64,000 nt of DNA from CAVZZG01 sp963779685 (lineage in GTDB: Bacteria; Actinomycetota; Thermoleophilia; Gaiellales; F1-60-MAGs149). Both the position numbers and the translations under genes were made by a program. This document shows positions 9,609-17,556 of the stretch, piece after piece. A model generated the notes under the pieces. That model was not told the DNA's origin. It ran no database searches and worked only from the letters and a program-made list of their open reading frames with translations. The DNA is taken from assembly GCA_963779685.1 (NCBI GenBank), contig CAVZZG010000003.1:1736001-1800000 (forward strand), in the 5' to 3' direction. Every line of letters begins with the position of its first letter. Position 1 is the first letter of the stretch.

Positions 9609-12600
9609 CAGGCGAACGCTCCGCAGTAGGTGTCGAAGTCGCCCGACGAGATCATCTGGGCGAAGGTCGGGTCACTGCCGCCCGCGAACTGCTTCTCGAC
9701 CGTGATCGTGACCGACTGCGAGAAGAAGAGCACCTCGACCTTGACCGTCATCGAGGCCTTGCCGTAGGCCTTCCCGGGTGGGCTGATGTAGGTCAGCCCG
9801 AGGTAGAACTCGACCGAGATGGTGATGAGTCCCAGGACCTTGAGCTCGCCGTTGGCGCGCACGTACCCGGTCAGCTCCACGACGTTCGAGCTCTTGCCGG
9901 AGTCGAACGTGAGCTTGAAGTAGATCCCCGCCATGATCGACACGGAGCCCGAGGCGACGCCGAGATCGAGCGATGCGCAGGCACCGAACTCGAGCGAGGC
10001 CTCGATCAGCTCGATGCCGTCGAGCCCGAGGGCGATGCCGAAGAAGCCGCCGCCGCCGAAGACGTAGACCGTCAGCAGGAACGGGTGCTCGCGGGTGCAG
10101 AACGTGGCCCGCAGCCGCACCTTGCCGGTGTCGAACGGCAGGTTGAAGCCGAACGACAGGGCCATGTTCTGGAGGCTGAAGACGCCGATCGAGACGGCCG
10201 GGATGGCGAGCGTGAAGCTGGCCTTGACGCCGGCCGGTGTGACGTCGATCGACAGGCCGCCGCCCGTCGACTCGAGGAACTGCTCGAGCTGCTTGACGAA
10301 GTCCAGCGCACCGCCGAAGTCGACGCTCTGAAGCTGGACGTCGAGGTGCGGCTTGGCCTTCGTCGACGACGTGAACTTGATCCGGCGGAACGTCAGGATG
10401 AAGAACTGCAGGCTCGCGTCGGAGCCGAACAGGTTCACCTTGAAGTCGTTCAACTCGCCGAGGACGTCGTACGTCGTGGCGGCCGGGTCCTTGAGCGGCG
10501 TGTAGATGACCGCGTTCAGGACCAGGTGGGTCTCGGCGCTGTTCGCGTCCGGCTCGAAGAAGCCGGCGAATTCGCCCTCGGAGACCTTCACGCGCGTGTC
10601 GTAGTGCAGCGTGGTCCTGACCGCCTCGGGCAGCTTCGTCTTGTCGCCACCCGGGTAGATGATCTCGACCGGCAGCTTCGGCATCGAGTCGGCGAGCTTG
10701 TCGATCTCGCCCTTCATCTTGTTGACGTCCGAACCGATGCTGCCCGGGAAGTCGATGCCGACGATGCTGAGGATGTCCTTCAGCGAGATGACGCCGAGGA
10801 TCTTGGCGTCGGGGTTGAAGAACTGGGTCGGATCGAAGGTCGGCAGCGAGCCTCCGGACTGGAGCAGGCCGCCGAGCGCGTCGCCGACCGGGCCGAGGCG
10901 CCGCGAGATGCCGCCGACGTCCAACCCTGGGATGGCGACGCCGCCGGAGCCCGAGCCCGGCAGGCTGAACGGGAGCTTCGAGCCGACCGCCTCGGCGAAC
11001 ATCTCTGACGCCTGCGAGACGAGGCCCTGGGCCGCGCCGCCCAGGTTGAGGTCGTCGAGGATCTGCTGGGGCGTCGGGAAGCCGTGCTCGAGGAACGTGT
11101 CGGGCAGCTTCACGTCCGTCGGCCCCAGGCCCGGCACGGCCCCGCGGAGCGCGTCGAGCCCCGGGATCTGGATGGCGGCCTGCTCGAGCGTCGGGAAGAA
11201 GGCCGGCTGATCGGCGGAGGCCAGCGCCGCCGCCGCCGCACTCGCCAGCGGGCCATGCGCGCCGAGCACCGCCGAGACCGCCTGGACGGTGGTCGACCCC
11301 GCCACCGCTGCCGGCGCCATGGCGAGCTTCTGGCCCGCCAGCTGGACCGTCCGGTCGACGTCCGGCAGCGCCATGTAGGCAGCGTTCAGCGCGGCCATCT
11401 TGACCGGGTCGAAGGCCAGGCCCGGCGGGGGCAGCGGCGCCAGCGTCGTCCGGGCGCCGAACGGCCGGCACTCCGACACCGCCTCCACGAACGCGAGCGG
11501 CATGGAGAGCGTCGTCGCCTGGCCGTCCCAGTCGGTCCCCGCGAGCACGAACTCGAACTTCACGCCGGCGATCGTCGGGAAGAAGCCGAGCACGGCGTTG
11601 GGAGGATCCGGGTCCTTCAGCTCGGCGCCGGGCGGCGCCACGCCGTCCAGGTCGGGCGTCGTCAGCGTGCGGAACTCGATCACCCGCCACGGGAACTTGC
11701 GACCGCCGTGCTGCTGGAACGACCCGGGCGCGTTCTCACCGCCGAAGTCCTTCACCGGCTGGCGCACCACGATGAACCGCCGCTGACGCAGCACCGCCTC
11801 GAACCCGCCGCCGGTCGGCGTCAGGTCGAACTTGCGCTCGGTGATCGTGATCAGCGAGGCGCGCACGCCGATCGGGTGCAGGAAGCCGCGCCGCACGACC
11901 CGGACGTAGGTCTCGCGCCCCAGCGACATCTTGTGCCGCCACGCCTCGAGCGAGGTGCAGGCACGGTTCCACGAGCCGCGCACGTCCATGGTGGCGCCGA
12001 GCGCCGACAGCGCCAGCCGGTCGGCCACGGCGGGCGTCGGGTCGTCGCCACCCAGCCCCCAGTCCGACATGTTCGCGACCAGGTCGACGCGCGTGCGCCG
12101 GTCGAGGGCCATCCGATCGAGAGCCGGGTTGTTCTCCGGCGCCGCGGTCGGGTAGCCGGGCGTCCAGATGGCGCGCACCGCCGGCTGCGCGGCCGGCGGC
12201 TCGACCGTGGCCGATCCCACCCGGCGACCCAACCGCGTGCGCCACAACTCGGTGCGGTTGGCGTGGGTGACCGGTTTCGGCGAGTGGCTCCAACGCCCCG
12301 CCGGGTCCGGCGAGATGATTACGCGGAACGGCGCCTCGATCGCCGTCTCGGTGACGGCGGGCGCCTTGATCGCCGGGTGCAGGCTGGCTGTCGGGCGCGC
12401 CGACGGCGCCAGCGACGGGAGCCACTTCGACCAGTCGAGCAGCGCCGCGCTGGTGAACGGCACCGCGTGGATCGACGCCGGCAGGCTGAAGACGAGCCGG
12501 CTCGGGCCCGAGAGGAACACGTCCGCGGTGCCCGGCACCGGCGTCGGGTCGGGGGTCGGCAGGTCGAGGTAGGCCTCCTCGCCGAGTGCCTGCGGGGGGA

Positions 12601-12874
12601 ACCCGAACGACAGGTAGGCGGGAGCGGACGCGACGATGCGCCGCAGCTCCGGGCCGTGCGCGCCGTGGACGACCTTCAGGTTGTAGAAGCGGACGTCCAG
12701 CGACAGCATGTCCGCGCGCCGGAGGAGCCTCAGGCGCAGACTCGCCTGCGGTCCCTGCAGGCTCGCGATCCGCATCGCGGCCGCCGCGAGGTCGAACGAG
12801 GAGGCGCCTCCCAGAAGCACCGCCCCCGAACCGGTGCGGACGAGGAAGTCGCGGCGCGAAAGCTCCGACGACAT
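9608..12874 (-). CDS. Tat-exported uncharacterised protein (1088 aa)
   Basis: A 1088-residue protein beginning MSSELSRRDFLVRTGSG, a good twin-arginine signal (SRRDFLV) followed by a weakly hydrophobic Ala-rich segment, so export in folded form is likely. Residues ~1-470 look like beta-rich folds. A middle part of ~470-700 is Ala/Gly/Pro-rich and helical. The last ~350 residues alternate hydrophobic and polar residues, with Gly-rich strands such as VYVFGGGGFFGIALG, as in beta-solenoid or beta-barrel-like proteins. I cannot assign a family or a ligand. It overlaps the 1330-aa gene by one base. Its start lies only 19 bp from that of the divergent ECF sigma gene, so control by that sigma factor is plausible. 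Confidence 0.8.
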   Translation of the reverse strand: MSSELSRRDFLVRTGSGAVLLGGASSFDLAAAAMRIASLQGPQASLRLRLLRRADMLSLDVRFYNLKVVHGAHGPELRRIVASAPAYLSFGFPPQALGEEAYLDLPTPDPTPVPGTADVFLSGPSRLVFSLPASIHAVPFTSAALLDWSKWLPSLAPSARPTASLHPAIKAPAVTETAIEAPFRVIISPDPAGRWSHSPKPVTHANRTELWRTRLGRRVGSATVEPPAAQPAVRAIWTPGYPTAAPENNPALDRMALDRRTRVDLVANMSDWGLGGDDPTPAVADRLALSALGATMDVRGSWNRACTSLEAWRHKMSLGRETYVRVVRRGFLHPIGVRASLITITERKFDLTPTGGGFEAVLRQRRFIVVRQPVKDFGGENAPGSFQQHGGRKFPWRVIEFRTLTTPDLDGVAPPGAELKDPDPPNAVLGFFPTIAGVKFEFVLAGTDWDGQATTLSMPLAFVEAVSECRPFGARTTLAPLPPPGLAFDPVKMAALNAAYMALPDVDRTVQLAGQKLAMAPAAVAGSTTVQAVSAVLGAHGPLASAAAAALASADQPAFFPTLEQAAIQIPGLDALRGAVPGLGPTDVKLPDTFLEHGFPTPQQILDDLNLGGAAQGLVSQASEMFAEAVGSKLPFSLPGSGSGGVAIPGLDVGGISRRLGPVGDALGGLLQSGGSLPTFDPTQFFNPDAKILGVISLKDILSIVGIDFPGSIGSDVNKMKGEIDKLADSMPKLPVEIIYPGGDKTKLPEAVRTTLHYDTRVKVSEGEFAGFFEPDANSAETHLVLNAVIYTPLKDPAATTYDVLGELNDFKVNLFGSDASLQFFILTFRRIKFTSSTKAKPHLDVQLQSVDFGGALDFVKQLEQFLESTGGGLSIDVTPAGVKASFTLAIPAVSIGVFSLQNMALSFGFNLPFDTGKVRLRATFCTREHPFLLTVYVFGGGGFFGIALGLDGIELIEASLEFGACASLDLGVASGSVSIMAGIYFKLTFDSGKSSNVVELTGYVRANGELKVLGLITISVEFYLGLTYISPPGKAYGKASMTVKVEVLFFSQSVTITVEKQFAGGSDPTFAQMISSGDFDTYCGAFA

Positions 12875-12893
12875 CCTGCCAGTGTAGGGAACA

Positions 12894-13487
12894 ATGCGGC
12901 GGATGGCGAACCCGCCGCGCCGCGGCCGCGTACCACCGGAGGAGATGACCGACGAGCTGATGGTCCGCGAGCTCGCCTCCGGCGATGGTGAGGACGTGGT
13001 GCGCGCGCTGTACCGGACGTACGGCGCCGGGCTCTACGGCTTCGCCCTGCGACGGCTCGGCGACCGCGGGCTCGCCGAGGAGGTCGTCCAGGACGTCCTC
13101 ACGCGCGTGTGGCGGTCGGCCGACGACTTCGACCCCTCGCGGGCGAGCCTGCGGACGTGGGTGTACGGAATCGCGCGCAATGCCATGGTCGATGCCGACC
13201 GCCGGCGTCGCGTCCGCCCGCCGCTGGCACCGGCAGATGCGACCGACGAGGTCGCCGACCAGTCGGAACCGATCGAGCAGGCGATGACCCGCTGGCAGGT
13301 GCAGGAGGCGATCCGCGAGCTGAAGCCCGATCACCGGCAGGTGATCGAGATGGTGTACTTCCGCGGCATGGCTCTGCGCGACGTTGCCGGCGAGCTCGGG
13401 CTACCGCTCGGGACGGTCAAGAGCCGCTGCTTCTACGCGCTCGAGAACCTGCGGCTCGCGATCGACGAACAGGGGGCGTGGCTGTGA
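12894..13487 (+). CDS. ECF-family RNA polymerase sigma factor
   Basis: Up to 197 residues with the two core sigma-70 regions. Region 2 (about residues 30-100) includes LYRTYGAGLYGFALRRLGDRGLAEEVVQDVLTRVWR-like core and the FDPSRASLRTWVYGIARN segment. Region 4 (about 135-185) includes VIEMVYFRGMALRDVA and the LPLGTVKSR recognition helix. It directs RNA polymerase to a stress- or envelope-responsive promoter set. ATG 12894 follows AGGGA at a workable distance. Homology starts at MTDELMVREL, so ATG 12945 is an alternative and would leave a more normal 70-bp divergent promoter region. The anti-sigma gene overlaps its stop by four bases (GTGA), the usual sigma/anti-sigma pairing. Confidence 0.9.
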   Translation: MRRMANPPRRGRVPPEEMTDELMVRELASGDGEDVVRALYRTYGAGLYGFALRRLGDRGLAEEVVQDVLTRVWRSADDFDPSRASLRTWVYGIARNAMVDADRRRRVRPPLAPADATDEVADQSEPIEQAMTRWQVQEAIRELKPDHRQVIEMVYFRGMALRDVAGELGLPLGTVKSRCFYALENLRLAIDEQGAWL

Positions 13488-14173
13488 GCTGCCAGGACTT
13501 CCGCGAGTCGGCCGCCGTCGATGCCCTCGGCGCGCTCGATGCGGGCGAGCGGGCGCGGCTCGCTGCACACCTGGACCTCTGCCCGTCGTGCGCCGCCTAC
13601 CGGCGCGATCTGGATCGCCTGCCGCCGCTCCTCGACCTCGCCGCCTCCGCCCCCGCGGAACGCCTGCCCTCCGGGCTCGAGGACCGCATCGTCCAGCGCT
13701 ACACCCTCGACGCCGCGCCGCGCCGCCGACGGCGGCTGCGCTGGCTGACGCCCGCCGTCGCCGGGCTCGCCATCGGCGTCGCGGCCACGCTGGCAGTCGT
13801 CGCGATCGTGGCCGACCACGGACCGCGGGCCGTCTCGGTCGCCCTTCACGGCACCCCGGTCGCACCGGCAGCGACGGCCGTGGCACGGCTCGAGGCGGCA
13901 GGTGCCGGCACGGTCATCCACCTCAACGGCTCGCATCTGCCGGCCTCGAACGCCAACGAGCACTACGCCGTGTGGATGTCGGACGGGGCCGAAGGCGTCT
14001 CGGCGGGAACCTTCCGGGTCGGCTCCGACGGCGTCATCACGGGGACCCTTACCTGTGCCGGCGCGCCCGGGGAGTACGCCCGACTCGACGTGACGGTCGA
14101 GCCCGACCTGACATCGGCCGGGTCGCCGCGGAAGGTCGTCCTGTTCGGCGACATCCCGTCGAGCGGCGCCTGA
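13484..14173 (+). CDS. Anti-sigma factor, zinc-finger (ZAS) and RskA-like
   Basis: A 229-residue membrane protein expected to hold the upstream ECF sigma factor inactive. The N-terminal domain carries the ZAS zinc motif, with C3 and the H29xxxC33xxC36 triad. A single transmembrane helix lies at about residues 84-108 (WLTPAVAGLAIGVAATLAVVA). The outer domain (about 120-229) resembles the C-terminal domain of RskA, with a YAVWM segment and an extracytoplasmic beta sandwich. The GTG start at 13484 overlaps the TGA of the sigma gene, indicating translational coupling. In such systems regulated proteolysis of the anti-sigma frees the sigma factor; no protease gene is nearby. The adjacent divergent giant genes are natural candidates for the regulon. 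Confidence 0.9.
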   Translation: MSCQDFRESAAVDALGALDAGERARLAAHLDLCPSCAAYRRDLDRLPPLLDLAASAPAERLPSGLEDRIVQRYTLDAAPRRRRRLRWLTPAVAGLAIGVAATLAVVAIVADHGPRAVSVALHGTPVAPAATAVARLEAAGAGTVIHLNGSHLPASNANEHYAVWMSDGAEGVSAGTFRVGSDGVITGTLTCAGAPGEYARLDVTVEPDLTSAGSPRKVVLFGDIPSSGA

Positions 14174-14215
14174 CCTGACGGTCACAGGAGGCACGGCTGC
14201 CGGTTCTCGGTGAGG

Positions 14216-16102
14216 ATGAGACCTGTGTCCGCCGTCGAACCGGGTCAGAACGTGCGCTCCGCAGCTCTCGCGCGCCTGGCCGCCCTGATCCCGGCCGCCC
14301 TCGTGCCAGGCGCAGCGCTCGCCATGGCGCTCGGCGGCGGGTTCTACAGCTCCGCCTGGTACCCGGTAACTCTGATCCTGGCCGGCGCGCTGGTCGCCGT
14401 GCACGTCGCCGTCCGGCCGCGACCCCTCGGCCGGTTCCAGATCGCCGCGCTGTCGGCGATGACGGCGTTCTGCGCCTGGTCCTACCTGTCGATCTCGTGG
14501 GCCGGCCTGGCCGGTAGCGCGCTCACCGAATCGAACCGGTCGGCGACGTACCTGCTGGCGATGGCGATCGTGCTGCTCGTCGCCGACTCGCCGCAACGGC
14601 AGCGCGACCTGGGAGTGGCGTTCGCCGCAGCCTCGGCGCTCCTCGCCGGATACATCGGGTACCGGCTCGCATTCGGCGATGCCCTGCCGCTGTTCACCGA
14701 CGGCCGGCTCTACGGCACGATCGGCTACCCGAATGCCCTGGCCCCGTTCCTGCTGGTCGGGCTCTGGCCGCTGGTCGCGACCGCGGCCAGCCACGACGAG
14801 TCGCCCGCGCTGCGGTCGGCATCCCTGGCCGGGGCGGCGCTGATCCCCCCGATCGCCCTGTTGACGCTGTCCCGCGGCGGGGCGTTCTTCGCCATCGTCG
14901 GCGGGGTCGTGTACCTGCTCGTCTCGCCGATCCGTGTCCGGTCGCTGCTCGCGCTGGTGTTCGTCCTCGGCCCCGTCGTCGCGGCGTGGGGGACGCTGCG
15001 CGCTCCGGGCGTGGCCGACCGCGTCACGGCGAGCCAGCTCCACGCGTGCGGGCGGATCGTGCTGATCGCTGCCGCGGTCGCCGCCGCGGCGGGGTTCGCG
15101 TGGGCGATGGCGGAGCGGAGCCTGCGGCCGACACCCGCGCTGGGGGTGTTGCTGCGCCGCGTGGTCCTGGGGCTCGGTGTGCTGCTGGTCGTGGTCGGCG
15201 TCGCGGGCGCCATTCAGCGGGACGGGATCCACTGGCTCGACCGGCGCTGGACGGCGTTCAAGGCGGGCGAGGGATCGGACAGCCGGGACAGCGCCAACCG
15301 GTTCCTGACGTCGGGCTCGAACCGCTACGACTTCTGGCGGGTCGCCGTGATCGAGGTGCGGGAGCGCCCGCTGACCGGCTACGGCGCCGGCAACTGGTCG
15401 TGGCGCTACCTGCAGTTGCGCCACTCCAAGGAGGAGCCCGATAGCGCCCATGGATCGGTCTGGGAGTTCGCGGCGGACCTCGGCTTCCCGGGCCTGGCCC
15501 TGTACCTCGCGGTGGTCTTCCTGGCCCTCATCGGCGCGCTCGCGTCACTCGGCACGCCGGAGTGGACGCGCGGCGCAGCGCTGTTCGCCGCGCTCGTGAC
15601 CGGGCTGGGCCACGCCCAGGAGGACTGGTTGTGGGAGCTCTTCCCCATCGGCCTCCTGCTCGCAGGCCTGGTCGGGCTGGGGCTCGCCGGCTATGCGCGG
15701 CCGCGCGACGTGCCGGGCCGGCACCGTGTCAGGCTGGTCGCGGTGGCCGCGGCAGGCGCGTTCGCGCTGGTGGTGATCGTGCCCGCCCTGCTGGCGGAAC
15801 GATGGACCGACGCCGCCTACGCCACCGGCGGGGCGAGGGGCATCGCACTCGCCGAGCGCGCGGCCTCCGTGAACCGCCTGTCGGCGGCACCCGAGTTCGC
15901 CCGCGCGGCGGTCGCGACGGCAGCGCGCCGCCCGGCGGTTGCGGTCGCCGCGCTGCGCGAGGCCACTCGCCGCGAGCCGAAGAACTGGGCGGCGTGGTAC
16001 GGGCTGGCGCAGGCGCAGCGGGCGACCGGGAACGCTACGGCGGCGAGGGCGTCCTGCCTCCAGGCACAACGCCTGAAGCCGGGACTCGCCTGTGACGGCT
16101 GA
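14216..16102 (+). CDS. O-antigen ligase/polymerase-like membrane protein with TPR-like tail
   Basis: A 628-residue polytopic protein with roughly a dozen hydrophobic segments in residues ~15-520 and a periplasmic-type loop around 330-400 (GSNRYDFWRVAVIEVRERPLTGYG), the pattern of the Wzy_C/O-antigen ligase family. The last ~90 residues form an Ala-rich helical repeat (LREATRREPKNWAAWYGLAQAQ) resembling a TPR, a known add-on of this family. It probably joins or polymerises a lipid-linked glycan at the outer face of the membrane. ATG 14216 is chosen; GTG 14210 is in frame too, and AGGAGG at 14186-14191 is rather distant from both. It stands 28 kb from the polysaccharide locus and has no glycan genes beside it, so its substrate is unknown. 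Confidence 0.8.
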   Translation: MRPVSAVEPGQNVRSAALARLAALIPAALVPGAALAMALGGGFYSSAWYPVTLILAGALVAVHVAVRPRPLGRFQIAALSAMTAFCAWSYLSISWAGLAGSALTESNRSATYLLAMAIVLLVADSPQRQRDLGVAFAAASALLAGYIGYRLAFGDALPLFTDGRLYGTIGYPNALAPFLLVGLWPLVATAASHDESPALRSASLAGAALIPPIALLTLSRGGAFFAIVGGVVYLLVSPIRVRSLLALVFVLGPVVAAWGTLRAPGVADRVTASQLHACGRIVLIAAAVAAAAGFAWAMAERSLRPTPALGVLLRRVVLGLGVLLVVVGVAGAIQRDGIHWLDRRWTAFKAGEGSDSRDSANRFLTSGSNRYDFWRVAVIEVRERPLTGYGAGNWSWRYLQLRHSKEEPDSAHGSVWEFAADLGFPGLALYLAVVFLALIGALASLGTPEWTRGAALFAALVTGLGHAQEDWLWELFPIGLLLAGLVGLGLAGYARPRDVPGRHRVRLVAVAAAGAFALVVIVPALLAERWTDAAYATGGARGIALAERAASVNRLSAAPEFARAAVATAARRPAVAVAALREATRREPKNWAAWYGLAQAQRATGNATAARASCLQAQRLKPGLACDG

Positions 16103-16105
16103 CCG

Positions 16106-16468
16106 CTAGGAGTGGTCGGGCCGGCCGGAGCGGCGAAGCACGAAGCCGGTGATGACGAGCGCGCCGCCGATCAGCACGAACGTGAGCATCTCGGCACCGG
16201 TGAACGGCAGGTTGCCCGAGGGGGCGGTGCCGTCCGTCTGTGACCCGAGCGCCGACTTCACGGCCTCGACGCCGCCATGCCCGGAGTACATCTTGAGCAG
16301 CGGGCTGTTCAGCGCGGCCTGCAGCTGGGCGTCTGTCCAGTTGCCGTCGATGTGCCCATCCTGGGCGTCCGCGATGATGTCGCCGGTCGTGTCGGCATAT
16401 GCCGCCGGCGCGATGGCAAGCGAGAGCGCAGCAGCAACCAGAACCACGAGTGCGAGCATCTTCTTCAT
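16106..16468 (-). CDS. Small LPxTG cell-wall-anchored protein
   Basis: A 120-residue surface protein. MKKMLALVVLVAAALSLAIAP-type signal residues run to about 25, ending in AYA before the mature DTTGDI. The mature part is about 60 residues, acidic and otherwise unrecognised. It ends with LPFTG, a hydrophobic helix (EMLTFVLIGGALVITGF) and a basic tail (VLRRSGR), the complete sortase-sorting signal. A class-E-like or housekeeping sortase would cleave between T and G; none is encoded in this window. The ATG at 16468 is favoured over longer readings because the signal peptide begins there and AAGGG lies upstream. It converges on the O-antigen-ligase-like gene with only 3 bp between stops. Confidence 0.8.
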   Translation of the reverse strand: MKKMLALVVLVAAALSLAIAPAAYADTTGDIIADAQDGHIDGNWTDAQLQAALNSPLLKMYSGHGGVEAVKSALGSQTDGTAPSGNLPFTGAEMLTFVLIGGALVITGFVLRRSGRPDHS

Positions 16469-16685
16469 GTGGGGAGCCCTTCCGACGGTGAGGCGACGTC
16501 TCGATCCCGGCATCGCCCGTGCGAATCAATCAGCTGATTCTGCACGTACTTGGACATTTCAATCTGGGATCTGAGGAAATTCTACGCTGTCCGGTCCCTC
16601 GCGTGAAGGGTGGATTGTACGGATTCTGTGCGGGAAACCCGCAAAGAGCACGAGTGCTGGGTTCACGCCGTGCCACGCTTCGGAC
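16469..16685. promoter_or_regulatory. Divergent AT-richer intergenic region
   Basis: This 217-bp region between the LPxTG gene and the creatininase-like gene is clearly less GC-rich than its surroundings and must hold both promoters. It includes the perfect palindrome AATCAGCTGATT at 16528-16539, a possible operator. I could not place convincing -35/-10 pairs. Confidence 0.35.
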
Positions 16686-17534
16686 ATGGTACCCGAACCG
16701 CTCCCGGACATGACCGGTCTCCCCCGACTGCGCTACGGGGAGCACACCTGGCTCGAGCTGCGCGAGCTCGCAGCCCGCGATGACATCGTCGTGGTGATCC
16801 CGGCGGCGACGCTCGAGGACCACGGCTACCACCTCCCGATCGATACGGACGTGCGCCTGGTCGAGGCCGTCGCAACCGGCGCCTGCGAGCGGTTCAACGC
16901 CGCCGGGGAGGCCCGGGCGATCCTGTTCCCGACCCAGGTCCACGGCTACACACCGCACCACCTCGATTTCCCGGGCTCGGTGACGCTGCGGTGGAACGTG
17001 TTCGTCGAGAGCCTCCTCGATCAGGGGCGCAGCCTCATCCATCACGGCTTCGACCGGATCCTGATCGTGAACGGTCACGGCTCGAACATCCCGCTCGTCA
17101 ACATGGCCGCCCGGCTGCTGAACGTCGAGCACCGGAACGCCGTCTGCGCGTCGAGCTTCTACCTCACCTCGCCCGAGTCGCTCGACCTGCTCGAGCGGAC
17201 CCGCTCCAGCTCCATCGGCGGGATGGCCCACGCCTGCGAGCTCGAGACGAGCCTCTACCTCGCCGTCCGCCCCGACCTGGTGCAGATGGACAAGGCCGTG
17301 ACGGAGATCCCGGCCTCCTACACCAGGCACGTCTGGATGGACTGGTCCGACGGCCCGCTCAGCCTGATGCCCCACTGGAGCGCGATCACCGAATCCGGGG
17401 TCACGGGCGACGCCGCCGCGGGCACGCCCGAGAAGGGCCGCATCTGGCTCGAACAGGCGTCGAAGGAGGTCGCCGAGTTCATCGGCGAGGTCGCTCACCG
17501 GCCGAAGAACCCGGGCAGGGACCACCACCGCTGA
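16686..17534 (+). CDS. Creatininase-family amidohydrolase
   Basis: A 282-residue metal-dependent amidohydrolase of the creatininase/MftE-like family. The metal ligands are visible: ATLEDHGYHLPIDTD (about residues 39-53) gives Glu, His and Asp; VNGHGSN (about 129-135) gives His; and HACELETS (about 180-187) gives the second Glu. Members hydrolyse creatinine, formamidopyrimidines or precursor peptides, and the true substrate cannot be told from sequence. No mycofactocin genes lie nearby, so MftE is unlikely. The start could be ATG 16710 (MTGLPRL) rather than 16686. Homology begins near LPRLRYGEHTW. Confidence 0.85.
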   Translation: MVPEPLPDMTGLPRLRYGEHTWLELRELAARDDIVVVIPAATLEDHGYHLPIDTDVRLVEAVATGACERFNAAGEARAILFPTQVHGYTPHHLDFPGSVTLRWNVFVESLLDQGRSLIHHGFDRILIVNGHGSNIPLVNMAARLLNVEHRNAVCASSFYLTSPESLDLLERTRSSSIGGMAHACELETSLYLAVRPDLVQMDKAVTEIPASYTRHVWMDWSDGPLSLMPHWSAITESGVTGDAAAGTPEKGRIWLEQASKEVAEFIGEVAHRPKNPGRDHHR

Positions 17535-17556
17535 GAGCACCGACGGACTGACGCAC

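Noticed and set aside
5616..12874. Phage-tail-like or contractile injection system
   Set aside because: The proteins are large and beta-rich, but no sheath, tube, baseplate, spike or AAA+ gene lies nearby, and one protein has a Tat signal.
16686..17534. MftE (mycofactocin peptidase)
   Set aside because: It belongs to the creatininase family, but none of the mycofactocin genes (mftA-D, F) lies nearby.
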